NCBI RefSeq assembly: GCF_045788535.1
Contig: NZ_CP074074.1
Coordinates: 1,612,001 to 1,676,000 of the forward strand
DNA: 64,000 nt
Direction of reading: 5' to 3'
From: Allotamlana fucoidanivorans
Lineage (GTDB): Bacteria; Bacteroidota; Bacteroidia; Flavobacteriales; Flavobacteriaceae
In this document: piece by piece, positions 42,846 through 52,717 of the stretch
Layout of the letters: each line of letters starts with the position of its first letter
How positions within the stretch are numbered: position 1 is the first letter of the stretch
Position numbers and translations under genes: made by a program
The notes under the pieces: model-generated
Databases searched by the model: none
Told to the model about the DNA's origin: nothing
What the model saw: only the letters and a program-made list of their open reading frames with translations

Positions 42846-42973
42846 CCATTTTTTACATTTTAACCAAAAAAATGTGTATTTCGTCCTTTTTTTCGTGTAT
42901 TACATCGATGATTTGCCTGTTTTTGATCTCTGTTTTGTTGTGTAATAACGCACGATTTACAGATTTATTATTG

Positions 42974-42981
42974 TATTTTTG
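42974..42981 (+). promoter_or_regulatory. Candidate -7 element of porU
   Basis: TATTTTTG is an exact TAnnTTTG match 63 bases before the porU ATG. The -33 region lacks a clear TTG. Confidence 0.45.
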
Positions 42982-43044
42982 AATCAGTTTTTGAAATTGA
43001 AATAGTTTTAATAATATAGAGGCTTTCATGACGTTTATGTAACA

Positions 43045-46000
43045 ATGAGAAAGAAATTTTTGTTTTTATTACTGTGGTTTTCTGTTGTGTCTTATGCACA
43101 ACAACGCCAGTATCGTATTGATTGGAAGGATTCTAAAAGAGTATTTGGAGAAGGGTTTTCAATAGAAGTGCCGTCTTTTAGTGAAGACTATTATAGTTTT
43201 AATTTCATAGATGGGCTTCTGTTTACAGATCAATGGCCATCAGAAGGTATAGTAAACCCTAATACGGTTGTTTTAAAAAATGTTGTTTACCAGAATGTTT
43301 CAGAGGAAGAACTTATAGACCTCGATAAAAGTAAAATAGCTTCAGAATTAAGCTTTACCTTAAGAAATGCCAAATCTAGAAACGAAAAATATACCGTGTT
43401 TCAACTGAAGCCTATAGTTAAAGATGTAAGCGGTGGATATAAAAAAGTGGTGTCTTTTCAGTTGAATTATCAATTTGGGGCAAATTTAAGGAAACAAAGC
43501 ATCACAGCTAAGAGTTACAATATTAAAGGTGTTTCAAATTCGGTTTTAGCTAATGGCAACTGGTATAGGTTTTATGTTGAAGCGTCTGGCGTTTATAAAT
43601 TAAGTAAAAGTTTTTTACAGAATTTGGGGGTTAATGTAAACAATGTAGATCCCAGAACAATAAAGCTATTTGGTCATGGAGGTGATATGATTCCGTATTC
43701 CAATGCTGAGCCTTATCCGTATGATGTGCCTGAAAATGCTATAAAGTTTGTTGGAGAAGAGGACGGGGTTTTTAATAATCAAGATTACATACTGTTTTAT
43801 GCCAAAGGACCTAAAGGTTATAATGCTGAAAGTATCACTCACATTAATTGCTACACTAACCGTACTTACTATTATATTAATGTAAGCGCAGGGGAAGGAA
43901 AGCGCATTAGAAATTTTAGTCAGCCAACGGGAACACCAAATCGTATTCTTGATACATTTGATGATTATCAATATTATGAACAAGATGATTATAATTTATT
44001 ATCATTAGGAAGACGATGGTTTGGAGATAAGTTTGATATTGAAAATAATAAGTCCTTTGAGTTTGAATTTCCTGATTTGATAACTACCGAACCAGTCAGG
44101 TTACATGTGGTTGCTGCTAGTACCGCAAAAATAGGCACTTCAATGGCTGTTTCAGTAAATGGGCAATCCATCACCAATCTGAACTTTTTTGCAACCTCTT
44201 CAACTAATTTAGCATCAGGAGCTTCCTATAATAATGTTATTAACGTAGGGTCATCAAAAATATCTGTTAATCTAAATTATAATAATCAAGGCAACCCAAG
44301 TTCTATTGCGTATTTAGATTTCATTGCTATTGAGGGAACACGCGCATTAAATTTTAATAAGAAACAGTTTAAGTTTAAAAACAAGGTATTAGCTACCGAA
44401 ACAGGTATAGGGCAATATGTTATTGGTAATGCTAGTAATCTTTCAGAGGTATGGGATGTTACTGATTTATATAATGTTTCAAACGTTGAAAACACAGATG
44501 GAGATTCTAGTTTTAGGTTTCAAACACAAATGGGAACCGTAAAAAGATTTGTAGCTGTAACCTCGCTTGATTATTATGAACCAAAATTTGATAGCAAAAC
44601 TAAAGTTAACAATCAAGATATAAAAGGAACTGTGTTCACCAATGCACAAGACCAGTTTCAAGATGTTGACTATATCATTATTGCAAGACGTGATATGCTG
44701 GCTCAGGCAGAACGTTTAGCACAAATAAACAGACAGCAAAACCAATTAAATGTAAAGGTTTACACTTTAAATGATATTTATACAGAGTTTTCTACTGGAA
44801 ATGCAGATATTGGAGCGATTAGGAATTTTGTGAAATACGTATATGACAATGCTAGTTCATCAGATAAAAGGCTTAAATATTTATGTCTGTTTGGTGATGG
44901 TTCTTTTGATTATAAGAATAGATTGCCTAATAATACCAATATTGTGCCTTCATGGTATTCATATAACAGTTTTAGCTTGACGAGTTCTTATGTGTCTGAT
45001 GACTTTTATGGCATGATGGATGATAATGAAGGCACTATGGCTTCTAGTGATATGCTAGATCTTGCCGTAGGTAGAATATTGGCAGAAACCCCACAGCGGG
45101 CCAGAGAAATGGTTGATAAAATTGAATCGTATTATGCTAAAGAAGCTTATGGAAGTTGGCGAAATGATTTTGTTGTGGTTTCTGATGATGTTGATAAAGA
45201 CTGGGAAGGTATATTGCAGGAGACAACCGATTATATTGGAAATCTGGTAACAGAAAAGAAACCTTCTATGAATGTGGTAAAAATACATTCAGATTCCTAT
45301 AAACAAGAATCATCGGCTGGTGGAGATAGGTATCCCAAAGTAACAACAGCCTTGAGTAATGCTGTAGATAAAGGGGCGCTAGTAGTTAATTATTTTGGTC
45401 ACGGTGGCGAAGATGGTTTGGCTTCAGAACGTATCTTGTTAAAACCAGATATTCTTAATTTCCGCAATGTTTGTAAATTAAATTGTTTTGTAACAGTAAC
45501 CTGTGAGTTTACCCGTTTTGATAATCCGCTTAGAGAAACGGCAGGTGAATTTACCTATTGGAATAAAACAACAGGTGCTATTGGTTTAATTACTACAACA
45601 CGTCAAATTTTTGTGAGGTTCGCCACTTCGTTTAACAATATTTTAGGGCAATATTTGTTTGCTTACAGTGATGATTTAATTAATAAGGAAGATTACCCGT
45701 CAATGGCCGAAGCGCTTAGGCTTGCTAAGGCAGATCCTTCAGTATCTAGGGAAACGCAAAGACGCCTAGTGTTTTTTATAGGTGATCCTGCTATGAAGCT
45801 GGCCTTTGCTAAACCCAATGTCCGATTAACGAAAATAAATAATACGCCAATTGGGCAAGCTACAGATACGCTCAAAGCGCTTAGTTATGTGAAATTAGCA
45901 GGAGAAGTAACAGATGCATCTGGAAACCTTATGTCTAATTACAACGGAACGCTTTCTACTACCATTTTTGATAAAGATATTGACAGACGAACTTTGGCCA

Positions 46001-46929
46001 ATGATGGTACACGTTTAAATGGTGAGCTGGTGGTGATGGATTTTAAAACACCAGGAGCTGTTATTTTTAGGGGACAAGCTTCAGTTACCAACGGACAATT
46101 TGAATTTGATTTTGTGGTGCCTAAAGATATTGGGGTGCCAGTGGGTTATGGTAAAGTGAGTTTCTATGCAAGAAACGAAACTTTTACCCAAGACCAGTCG
46201 GGTGCTAATGTAAATATAGTAAAAATTGGAGGGGTTAACGAAAATGCTGAAGAAGACAATGTTGGGCCAGTCATGCAAATTTATATGAATGATGAAAATT
46301 TTGTTTCTGGAGGTATAACAAATCAGTCTCCTACCTTATTAGTAAAGTTGGAAGACGCCAATGGTATAAATACGGCAAGTGGAATAGGGCATGATATCGT
46401 GGCTATAATAGATGGGGATGAAAAAAATCCTATTATTTTAAATGACTATTACCAAACCGAAGTAGATAATTATAGAAAAGGTGTTGTGAGTTTTCCTTTA
46501 AGAGACATTGAGCCTGGGTTACATACGTTAACTGTTCGTGCCTGGGATGTTTACAATAATTCGTCGATTTCAGAAATTCAATTTGTAGTGTATAATGAGA
46601 ATCAGGAATTGGTGATTGATAAGGTACTAAATTACCCGAATCCCTTTGTGAATTATACAGAATTTTGGTTCAATCACAATAGTTCAGAGTCTTTAGACGT
46701 TTCTATACAGATATTCACTGTTTCTGGTAAATTGGTAAGGACATTAAATGGACAAACCTCAGGAGGCATAAAAACAACCAGCTCGTCATTATCAAGGGAT
46801 ATAGTATGGGATGGCAGAGATGATTTTGGTGATAAAATAGGAAAAGGGGTTTATGTCTATAAGTTGAAAGTACATTCAAATCGGTTAGATAAAACGGTGG
46901 AAAAAATAGAGAAACTTGTAATACTGTAA
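43045..46929 (+). CDS. porU: Type IX secretion system sortase PorU
   Basis: The 1294-residue protein has a signal peptide (ending SYAQQ), a large N-terminal beta region and a gingipain-type C25 peptidase domain (about residues 545-925). The domain carries YLCLFGDGSFDYKN, the catalytic-His region VVNYFGHGGEDGLASERI and the catalytic-Cys region CFVTVTCEFTRFDNPLRETAGE. Immunoglobulin-like segments and a C-terminal sorting-type tail (VLNYPNPFVNYTEFWF...GKGVYVYKL) follow. PorU removes the C-terminal signal of type IX cargo and attaches proteins to lipopolysaccharide at the cell surface. Neighbours gldJ and porV are the usual ones. Confidence 0.96.
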   Translation: MRKKFLFLLLWFSVVSYAQQRQYRIDWKDSKRVFGEGFSIEVPSFSEDYYSFNFIDGLLFTDQWPSEGIVNPNTVVLKNVVYQNVSEEELIDLDKSKIASELSFTLRNAKSRNEKYTVFQLKPIVKDVSGGYKKVVSFQLNYQFGANLRKQSITAKSYNIKGVSNSVLANGNWYRFYVEASGVYKLSKSFLQNLGVNVNNVDPRTIKLFGHGGDMIPYSNAEPYPYDVPENAIKFVGEEDGVFNNQDYILFYAKGPKGYNAESITHINCYTNRTYYYINVSAGEGKRIRNFSQPTGTPNRILDTFDDYQYYEQDDYNLLSLGRRWFGDKFDIENNKSFEFEFPDLITTEPVRLHVVAASTAKIGTSMAVSVNGQSITNLNFFATSSTNLASGASYNNVINVGSSKISVNLNYNNQGNPSSIAYLDFIAIEGTRALNFNKKQFKFKNKVLATETGIGQYVIGNASNLSEVWDVTDLYNVSNVENTDGDSSFRFQTQMGTVKRFVAVTSLDYYEPKFDSKTKVNNQDIKGTVFTNAQDQFQDVDYIIIARRDMLAQAERLAQINRQQNQLNVKVYTLNDIYTEFSTGNADIGAIRNFVKYVYDNASSSDKRLKYLCLFGDGSFDYKNRLPNNTNIVPSWYSYNSFSLTSSYVSDDFYGMMDDNEGTMASSDMLDLAVGRILAETPQRAREMVDKIESYYAKEAYGSWRNDFVVVSDDVDKDWEGILQETTDYIGNLVTEKKPSMNVVKIHSDSYKQESSAGGDRYPKVTTALSNAVDKGALVVNYFGHGGEDGLASERILLKPDILNFRNVCKLNCFVTVTCEFTRFDNPLRETAGEFTYWNKTTGAIGLITTTRQIFVRFATSFNNILGQYLFAYSDDLINKEDYPSMAEALRLAKADPSVSRETQRRLVFFIGDPAMKLAFAKPNVRLTKINNTPIGQATDTLKALSYVKLAGEVTDASGNLMSNYNGTLSTTIFDKDIDRRTLANDGTRLNGELVVMDFKTPGAVIFRGQASVTNGQFEFDFVVPKDIGVPVGYGKVSFYARNETFTQDQSGANVNIVKIGGVNENAEEDNVGPVMQIYMNDENFVSGGITNQSPTLLVKLEDANGINTASGIGHDIVAIIDGDEKNPIILNDYYQTEVDNYRKGVVSFPLRDIEPGLHTLTVRAWDVYNNSSISEIQFVVYNENQELVIDKVLNYPNPFVNYTEFWFNHNSSESLDVSIQIFTVSGKLVRTLNGQTSGGIKTTSSSLSRDIVWDGRDDFGDKIGKGVYVYKLKVHSNRLDKTVEKIEKLVIL

Positions 46930-46945
46930 TAAAAAATTATATTTG
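46915..46945 (+). promoter_or_regulatory. Internal promoter of porV
   Basis: CTTG (46915-46918, inside the last codons of porU), a 19-base spacer and an exact TATATTTG (46938-46945) lie 18 bases before the porV ATG. Confidence 0.6.
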
Positions 46946-46963
46946 CTAAATAAACATTACTTC

Positions 46964-48157
46964 ATGAAGAATAGATTTTTGCTGTTGGTAGCACTCGCTT
47001 TTATTTTTGAAATTCAGGCTCAAAATACTATTGTGCCAAATCCAAATGACTCCAGAGTTATTACAACTGGTGTTCCTTTTTTAATGATTGCTTCCGATGC
47101 TCGTGCAGCCGGTATGGCTGATATGGGCGTAGCAACATCTGTTGATGCTTTTTCGCAACAATGGAATGCCTCAAAATATGCGTTTTCTGAAACAAAATCA
47201 GGAATCGGTGTTAGCTACACCCCGTATTTAAGTAAACTAGTAAACGATATTTTTTTAGGAAATGTGACGTATTTTAATCGTCTAGATGAGCGTAGCGCGT
47301 TCTCGGTAGGGTTACGATATTTTTCTTTAGGAGAAATTGAGTTTGTTGATGGCCCTAATGATACGCCTCGAATTCAAAAACCGAGCGAAATGTCTTTAGA
47401 TGCGTCCTATGCCTTGCGTTTATCTGATCAATTCTCCATGGCTGTAGGTATGCGCTATTTGCGTTCAAATTTAAGAATTCAAGGACTTGATGGTGATGCT
47501 TCAGCAGCCAATACCTTTGGTGTTGATATTACTGGGTATTACCAGAGTGAGGAAGCGGCTTATGCCGATTTTAATGGGCGGTGGAGAGCTGGATTTGCTA
47601 TTCAGAATATTGGTCCTAAATTTAAATATGATGATGCTGGTCTTGATAATTTTCAACCAACAAATTTACGCTTAGGTGGTGGTTTTGACTTTATTTTTGA
47701 TAGTTACAATAAAGTGGCGGTTACTGCCGAAATCACAAAATTATTAGTGCCTACACCACCAATTTTGGGAACTGAGGTAGATGAAGAGGGTAATACTGTG
47801 CAGGACAATGTAATCTATAAAGGAAAACCAAATGACGTTGGTTTTCTAAAAGGCATGTTTCAGTCGTTTGGTGATGCTCCTGGTGGTTTTAAAGAAGAAA
47901 TGCATGAAATTACCTATGCCCTTGGTGCAGAATATTTATACCAAGACGCCTTTGCTTTTAGGATGGGATATTTTAATGAGCATGAAACAAAAGGGGCTAG
48001 AAAATTTTTAGCACTTGGAGCAGGATTTAAAGCCAATGTAGTAAATATAGATATTTCTTATTTGTTTTCAACCTCTAAAGTGCAGAGTCCGTTAGAAAAC
48101 ACATTGCGTTTCTCTTTAACATTTAATATTGGTGAAGGCGAGTACGTAGAATACTAA
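46964..48157 (+). CDS. porV: Type IX secretion system outer-membrane shuttle protein PorV
   Basis: I used the ATG at 46964 (MKNRFLLLVALAF), which lies just after the -7 element; a TTG 21 bases earlier falls within that element. The 397-residue protein has a signal peptide ending QAQN and the family's VITTGVPFLMIASDARAAGMADMGVATSVDAFSQQWN segment. A 14-strand-type barrel with FNIGEGEYVEY at the end completes it. PorV carries cargo from the translocon SprA to the sortase PorU. It is followed by a strong terminator. Confidence 0.95.
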   Translation: MKNRFLLLVALAFIFEIQAQNTIVPNPNDSRVITTGVPFLMIASDARAAGMADMGVATSVDAFSQQWNASKYAFSETKSGIGVSYTPYLSKLVNDIFLGNVTYFNRLDERSAFSVGLRYFSLGEIEFVDGPNDTPRIQKPSEMSLDASYALRLSDQFSMAVGMRYLRSNLRIQGLDGDASAANTFGVDITGYYQSEEAAYADFNGRWRAGFAIQNIGPKFKYDDAGLDNFQPTNLRLGGGFDFIFDSYNKVAVTAEITKLLVPTPPILGTEVDEEGNTVQDNVIYKGKPNDVGFLKGMFQSFGDAPGGFKEEMHEITYALGAEYLYQDAFAFRMGYFNEHETKGARKFLALGAGFKANVVNIDISYLFSTSKVQSPLENTLRFSLTFNIGEGEYVEY

Positions 48158-48179
48158 GGAGGCATTATGCTTCAAATAA

Positions 48180-48224
48180 AAAACAAAGAACTATTGCGAT
48201 GGCAATAGTTCTTTGTTTTAAAGT
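48180..48224 (+). terminator. Strong terminator after porV
   Basis: AAAACAAAGAACTATTGC and GCAATAGTTCTTTGTTTT form a perfect 18-pair stem with a GATG loop (48180-48219); the T-rich 3' arm provides the U-tract. Confidence 0.8.
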
Positions 48225-48260
48225 GTTTGTTATCTTTACTAGGTCACGTAATAATAGCTT

Positions 48261-48743
48261 ATGAAAGAAATTGAGGTTTCGTCCAAATTACAAGTATTTG
48301 AAAGCTTTGATGAGTTATCAGAGGAGGTAAAGAGTTTATTAGAAGAAGCCATCAGCGTAAGAAAGCAGGCTTATGCACCGTATTCAAACTTTTTAGTAGG
48401 CACAGCGCTTTTACTTGATAATGGCGAGGTGATAACAGGAAGTAATCAAGAAAATGCTTCTTACCCATCAGGCTTATGTGCCGAGCGAACAGCAATATAT
48501 TATGCAGGATCTAAATTCCCTGAAGCACAGATTGTGCGTATGGCTATTTCAGCAGGATCAAAACACTCTATTACCTCAAAACCTATTCCGCCTTGTGGGG
48601 CTTGTAGGCAAGCTATAGCAGAGTATGAAGTAAAACAAAGCAAGCCTATAGAAATCTATTTTATGGGTGAAACGGGCACCATAGCAAGGTCTCATTCCTT
48701 GTCTAATTTATTGCCTTTTGGTTTTGACAAATCTGTGCTTTAA
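48261..48743 (+). CDS. cdd: Cytidine deaminase
   Basis: The 160-residue enzyme has YSNFLVGTALLLDNGEVITGSNQENASYP and the zinc site CAERTAIYYA (Cys plus catalytic Glu) with PCGACRQAI (two Cys), as in homotetrameric cytidine deaminases. It deaminates cytidine and deoxycytidine for pyrimidine salvage. The short N-terminal extension (about 20 residues) is normal in flavobacteria. The porV-cdd-pdhA order is common in this family of bacteria. Confidence 0.95.
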   Translation: MKEIEVSSKLQVFESFDELSEEVKSLLEEAISVRKQAYAPYSNFLVGTALLLDNGEVITGSNQENASYPSGLCAERTAIYYAGSKFPEAQIVRMAISAGSKHSITSKPIPPCGACRQAIAEYEVKQSKPIEIYFMGETGTIARSHSLSNLLPFGFDKSVL

Positions 48744-48886
48744 TATTTAAAATCAAGTTCAATTTAATATATTTAAGTTTTTCAGATTAAAATTGTCAAT
48801 TAACTAATCTATCTTAATTGAAGCTCTAATTTTCATATTTTTTTGACTTTAGGCGTGTTGGGTTTTTCCAGTAACGTACAAAATAT

Positions 48887-48894
48887 TACTTTTG
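48887..48894 (+). promoter_or_regulatory. -7 element of the pdhA promoter
   Basis: TACTTTTG is an exact TAnnTTTG match 32 bases before the ATG at 48927. It argues against the longer in-frame start at 48843, which would lie upstream of the transcript. Confidence 0.55.
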
Positions 48895-48926
48895 TATTTC
48901 GCTTATTAATAATACAATATTATTCG

Positions 48927-49925
48927 ATGCAAAAAATCACAAAAGAGGTTTACCTCAAATGGTATGAAGACATGTTATTCTGGAGAAAGTTTGAGGACAA
49001 ATTGGCTGCAGTTTATATTCAACAAAAAGTAAGAGGATTTCTTCACTTGTATAATGGTCAAGAAGCTGTTTTAGCAGGAGCTTTGCACGCTATGGATTTG
49101 ACTAAAGATAAAATGATAACAGCTTATCGTAATCACGTACAGCCAATAGGTATGGGCGTAGATCCAAGACGCGTAATGGCAGAATTATACGGTAAAGCAA
49201 CCGGAACCTCACAAGGACTTGGTGGTTCTATGCACATTTTCTCCAAAGAACATCGCTTCTACGGAGGACATGGTATTGTTGGTGGGCAAATTCCATTAGG
49301 AGCGGGTATTGCCTTTGGTGATAAATACCACGGCAGTGATGCCGTAACCTTATGTTGTTTTGGTGATGGAGCTGCAAGACAAGGCTCTTTACATGAAACG
49401 TTTAATTTAGCTATGCTTTGGAATTTACCAGTAGTATTCGTTTGTGAAAATAATGGTTATGCTATGGGAACTTCAGTGGAGAGAACAGCAAATCATGATG
49501 ATATCTGGAAGCTAGGTTTAGGATATGAAATGCCTTCAGCACCTGTTGATGGTATGAATCCTGTGAAAGTAGCAGAAGCATTTGATGAGGCTATACAACG
49601 CGCAAGAAAAGGTGGTGGGCCAACATTTTTAGAATTAAAAACTTATAGATATAGAGGGCATTCTATGAGTGATGCGCAACATTACAGAACAAAAGCTGAG
49701 GTTGAGGAATACAAGAAGATAGATCCTATTACGCAAGTAAAAGATGTTATTCTTAAAGAGGAGTACGCAACAGAAGAAGAAATTAAAGCTATTGATAAGC
49801 GTGTAAAAGATCGCGTAGCTGAATGTGAAAAATTTGCTGATGAATCACCGTTCCCAGAAAAGAACGTTATGTATGATGTGGTGTATGAGCAAGAAGATTA
49901 TCCATTTATTCAACACAAAATATAA
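48927..49925 (+). CDS. pdhA: Pyruvate dehydrogenase E1 component, alpha subunit
   Basis: From ATG 48927 (MQKITKEVYLKWYEDM) the protein has 332 residues, the usual E1-alpha length. It has RGFLHLYNGQEAVLAG, AYRNHVQPIGMG, GGSMHIF and the thiamine diphosphate motif GDGAARQGSLHETFNLAMLWNLPVVFVCENNGYAMGTS. The phosphorylation-loop-like YRYRGHSMSDAQHYR is also present. With E1-beta it decarboxylates pyruvate and acylates E2. The E1-beta gene is not here; E2 follows after three bases. Confidence 0.95.
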   Translation: MQKITKEVYLKWYEDMLFWRKFEDKLAAVYIQQKVRGFLHLYNGQEAVLAGALHAMDLTKDKMITAYRNHVQPIGMGVDPRRVMAELYGKATGTSQGLGGSMHIFSKEHRFYGGHGIVGGQIPLGAGIAFGDKYHGSDAVTLCCFGDGAARQGSLHETFNLAMLWNLPVVFVCENNGYAMGTSVERTANHDDIWKLGLGYEMPSAPVDGMNPVKVAEAFDEAIQRARKGGGPTFLELKTYRYRGHSMSDAQHYRTKAEVEEYKKIDPITQVKDVILKEEYATEEEIKAIDKRVKDRVAECEKFADESPFPEKNVMYDVVYEQEDYPFIQHKI

Positions 49926-49928
49926 ACT

Positions 49929-51563
49929 ATGGCAATAGTAGTAAATATGCCGCGTTTAAGCGATACTATGGAAGAAGGTACCGTAGCGGCTTGGTTAAAA
50001 AAGGTAGGAGATAAGATTGAAGAAGGCGATATTTTAGCTGAAATAGAGACCGATAAGGCCACTATGGAATTTGAATCTTTTAATGAAGGTACGTTACTTC
50101 ATATTGGGGTTCAAGAAGGTGAAACTACAAAGGTAGATGAGCTTTTAGCTATAATAGGTGAAGAAGGCGAAGATATTTCAGGACTGTTGAATGGTGGAGG
50201 AAGCGCTACAACTTCACAGGAAAGCTCAACAGAGACTTCAGAGCCTACTGAAACCTCTGCTCAAGAAGAACCTGCAGAGGCAAATTCAACAGCGGCCGAA
50301 TTACCTGAAGGCGTAATTGTAGTAACAATGCCAAGGTTAAGTGATACCATGGAGGAAGGAACTGTGGCAACATGGTTGAAAAAAGTTGGAGATACGGTTG
50401 AAGAAGGCGATATACTTGCTGAAATTGAGACCGATAAAGCTACAATGGAGTTTGAATCGTTCCAGTCAGGTACTTTATTAGAAATAGGATTAAAAGAGGG
50501 TGAGTCTGCAAAAGTAGATGAACTTTTAGCTATAATTGGACCAGCAGGGACTGATGTTTCTGGTGTTGCAGCTAGTTTTTCAGTGGGAAGTGCTCCGGCT
50601 AAAAAAGAAGAAGCTCCAAAAACAGCATCTCAACCTGAAGCATCTAAATCAAGTTCTGCGCCGGCAGCAACTAAGAAGAGCGCTCCAGCACCTACGCCAG
50701 TTACCGAAAACGGTAGGGTATATGTGTCGCCATTGGCAAAACGATTAGCAGAAGAAAAAGGCATAAACTTGACTAAAGTACAAGGTTCTGGAGAGAATGG
50801 ACGTATAGTTAAGCGAGATATAGAGAATTATGAGCCTGCAGCATCAGGGGCTTCAGTTGGTAAATTTGTGCCAACAGGTCAAGAAGATTTTGATGATGTA
50901 CCTAATTCACAAATGCGTAAGGCAATTGCTAAGTCACTAACTAAGTCGAAATTCTCAGCACCTCATTATTACTTAGCTGTTGAGTTTGATATGGACAATG
51001 CTATTGCGTTTAGAAGTCAGTTTAACTCTATTCCTGATACTAAAATATCATTTAATGATATGGTGGTTAAAGCTTGTGCGTTAGCATTAAAGCAACACCC
51101 TCAGGTGAATTCACAATGGTTTGATGACAAAATGCGTTTAAACAATCATGTTCATATTGGTGTGGCTGTAGCTGTTCCAGATGGATTGGTGGTGCCTGTA
51201 GTGAGATTTGCTAATGAGCAATCTTTACCGCAAATAGGTGCAGAGGTGAAAGAGCTTGCTGGTAAAGCTAGAAATAAAAAATTGACTCCAGATGAAATGT
51301 CAGGTAGTACGTTTACTATTTCTAATTTAGGAATGTTTGGTATTGATTATTTTACATCAATTATCAATCAGCCTAATTCAGCTATACTTTCGGTAGGTGC
51401 TATAGTTCAAAAACCAGTGGTTAAAAATGGACAGGTTGTTCCAGGAAACACAATGAAGTTAACACTAGCTTGTGACCACAGAACGGTGGACGGCGCTACA
51501 GGAGCTCAATTCCTTCAAACATTAAAAGGATACATTGAAAACCCTTTAACAATGGTTGTTTAA
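49929..51563 (+). CDS. pdhC: Pyruvate dehydrogenase E2 (dihydrolipoamide acetyltransferase) with two lipoyl domains
   Basis: The 544-residue protein has two lipoyl domains (about residues 3-78 and 132-207), both with ETDKATMEFES carrying the lipoyl Lys. Ala/Pro/Ser/Glu-rich linkers follow, then a peripheral-subunit-binding domain (YVSPLAKRLAEEKGINLTKVQGSGENGRIVKRDI) and the catalytic acyltransferase domain ending with DHRTVDGATGAQFL (catalytic His and Asp). It forms the core of the pyruvate dehydrogenase complex. The two lipoyl domains are nearly identical, indicating a recent duplication. Confidence 0.96.
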   Translation: MAIVVNMPRLSDTMEEGTVAAWLKKVGDKIEEGDILAEIETDKATMEFESFNEGTLLHIGVQEGETTKVDELLAIIGEEGEDISGLLNGGGSATTSQESSTETSEPTETSAQEEPAEANSTAAELPEGVIVVTMPRLSDTMEEGTVATWLKKVGDTVEEGDILAEIETDKATMEFESFQSGTLLEIGLKEGESAKVDELLAIIGPAGTDVSGVAASFSVGSAPAKKEEAPKTASQPEASKSSSAPAATKKSAPAPTPVTENGRVYVSPLAKRLAEEKGINLTKVQGSGENGRIVKRDIENYEPAASGASVGKFVPTGQEDFDDVPNSQMRKAIAKSLTKSKFSAPHYYLAVEFDMDNAIAFRSQFNSIPDTKISFNDMVVKACALALKQHPQVNSQWFDDKMRLNNHVHIGVAVAVPDGLVVPVVRFANEQSLPQIGAEVKELAGKARNKKLTPDEMSGSTFTISNLGMFGIDYFTSIINQPNSAILSVGAIVQKPVVKNGQVVPGNTMKLTLACDHRTVDGATGAQFLQTLKGYIENPLTMVV

Positions 51564-51587
51564 GGTTTAAAATATATTTATATGTAA

Positions 51588-51620
51588 AAAAAGCCACTTC
51601 AAATTTTGAAGTGGCTTTTT
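51588..51620 (+). terminator. Terminator after pdhC
   Basis: AAAAAGCCACTTCAA and TTGAAGTGGCTTTTT form a 15-pair stem with a three-base loop; a T-run follows. It may act in both directions, since the cupin gene converges. Confidence 0.85.
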
Positions 51621-51640
51621 GTTTTTGAACGGCTTTTTAA

Positions 51641-52117
51641 TCAATCTTTTTCTATAATAGGTTCTGCATTAAAAGGATCTTCTAAAGCAATAAACAACAC
51701 ACACGGACCTTTGTCAAGGCATTTTGCTTTATGAGGCTTATTGCTCGGTCCATAAAGATAAGAGCCTACCGTAGCAATTTGTGGTTCTTCATTTTCGTAT
51801 TGAACTTCTAATTCACCAGAAATAAGAATCATGCGTTCGGGTGAATTATGGGTGTGATTAATTACTTCAGTATTCGGATTTATTTTAAAAAACAAATCTA
51901 AATTTGGTTGTTCAATAGCGCCATGCAGTAAAGTAAATGAGCAACCTGGAAAAAAATCAGGTGCTGGGTGCCATTTTAAATCTTTATGATCAACGGTATA
52001 AACTAATGATATTTCCTCTGAGTTTGTGTCCTTTTCTTGCGAAAAAGAATAAGAACCAATCAACAACAGTAAAAGAACTAATACGGGGGCTAAACAGGAT
52101 TTTTTAAAAGCTTTCAT
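51641..52117 (-). CDS. Secreted cupin-domain protein
   Basis: The 158-residue product has a signal peptide (cleavage near SYSFSQ) and one cupin fold. Motif 1 is NTEVINHTHNSPERMILISGELEV (metal-binding His/Glu) and motif 2 is GSYLYGPSNKPHKAKC. It is a periplasmic or exported metal-dependent sensor or enzyme with unknown substrate. It lies 100 bases downstream of the secreted DUF4242 protein gene on the same strand. The signal peptide contains an extra Cys (KKSCLAPV), but the region does not look like a lipobox. Confidence 0.75.
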   Translation of the reverse strand: MKAFKKSCLAPVLVLLLLLIGSYSFSQEKDTNSEEISLVYTVDHKDLKWHPAPDFFPGCSFTLLHGAIEQPNLDLFFKINPNTEVINHTHNSPERMILISGELEVQYENEEPQIATVGSYLYGPSNKPHKAKCLDKGPCVLFIALEDPFNAEPIIEKD

Positions 52118-52219
52118 TCATTTATTTTAGTTGGTTAACACTATAAAATAATATTTTTTGGTGAAATTTCATAATATAACTCTTAAAAAAAAAACACTTA
52201 AATATTGAAATATAGTTAT

Positions 52220-52612
52220 TTAGCGATTTTCGGCCGTACTTGGATCAATAACATTTGCTACTTTTGATATAGTATTGGCTGGAAATCCGCCTTTTTTGGC
52301 ATGTTCCCTTACAAGTTCAATGTCTGCTGCCAAGTAAACACAGTAAATTTTATTATCTGTTACAAAACTGTTAACCCATTTAATGGCTGGTCCCATATCA
52401 TCTAATACTGAGCATGATGTTTTAGAAACACCTATTAGTTCCTCAGATGTTAATTGTCCTGCATTGGGTATTTCTCTTTCAATGACATACATTTGCAGGT
52501 TTGGAGTTGCAGCCTCTTCTCTAAGAAGTTCAGCTGCTGTTTTTTCTTGTCCCATAATACTTGATGTTGTTAGTAAAATACCTAAAATTAAAATTGACTT
52601 TAACGTTTTCAT
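52220..52612 (-). CDS. Secreted DUF4242 protein
   Basis: The 130-residue protein has a signal peptide ending SIMGQE and a single DUF4242-type ferredoxin-like domain (LQMYVIEREIPNAGQLTSEELIGVSKTSCSVLDDM...KIYCVYLAADIELVREHAKKGGFPANTI). The same domain forms the N terminus of the adjacent AraC-type regulator. DUF4242 has no established function; some relatives are annotated as nickel- or small-molecule-binding. A TAACTTTA-like -7 element lies about 27 bases upstream. Confidence 0.75.
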   Translation of the reverse strand: MKTLKSILILGILLTTSSIMGQEKTAAELLREEAATPNLQMYVIEREIPNAGQLTSEELIGVSKTSCSVLDDMGPAIKWVNSFVTDNKIYCVYLAADIELVREHAKKGGFPANTISKVANVIDPSTAENR

Positions 52613-52717
52613 AATTCTTTGGTTTTGATTAATAGTGTTAAAGTTATGGTATCGTAAACCAATATATTAGGACAATTAATTCAAAGAGTTGAAGATTTCG
52701 TGCAATAGAGAGAAATT

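Noticed and set aside
48843..48926. Longer N terminus for pdhA
   Set aside because: An exact -7 promoter element lies inside this stretch, and family members begin near MQKITKEVYLKWY.
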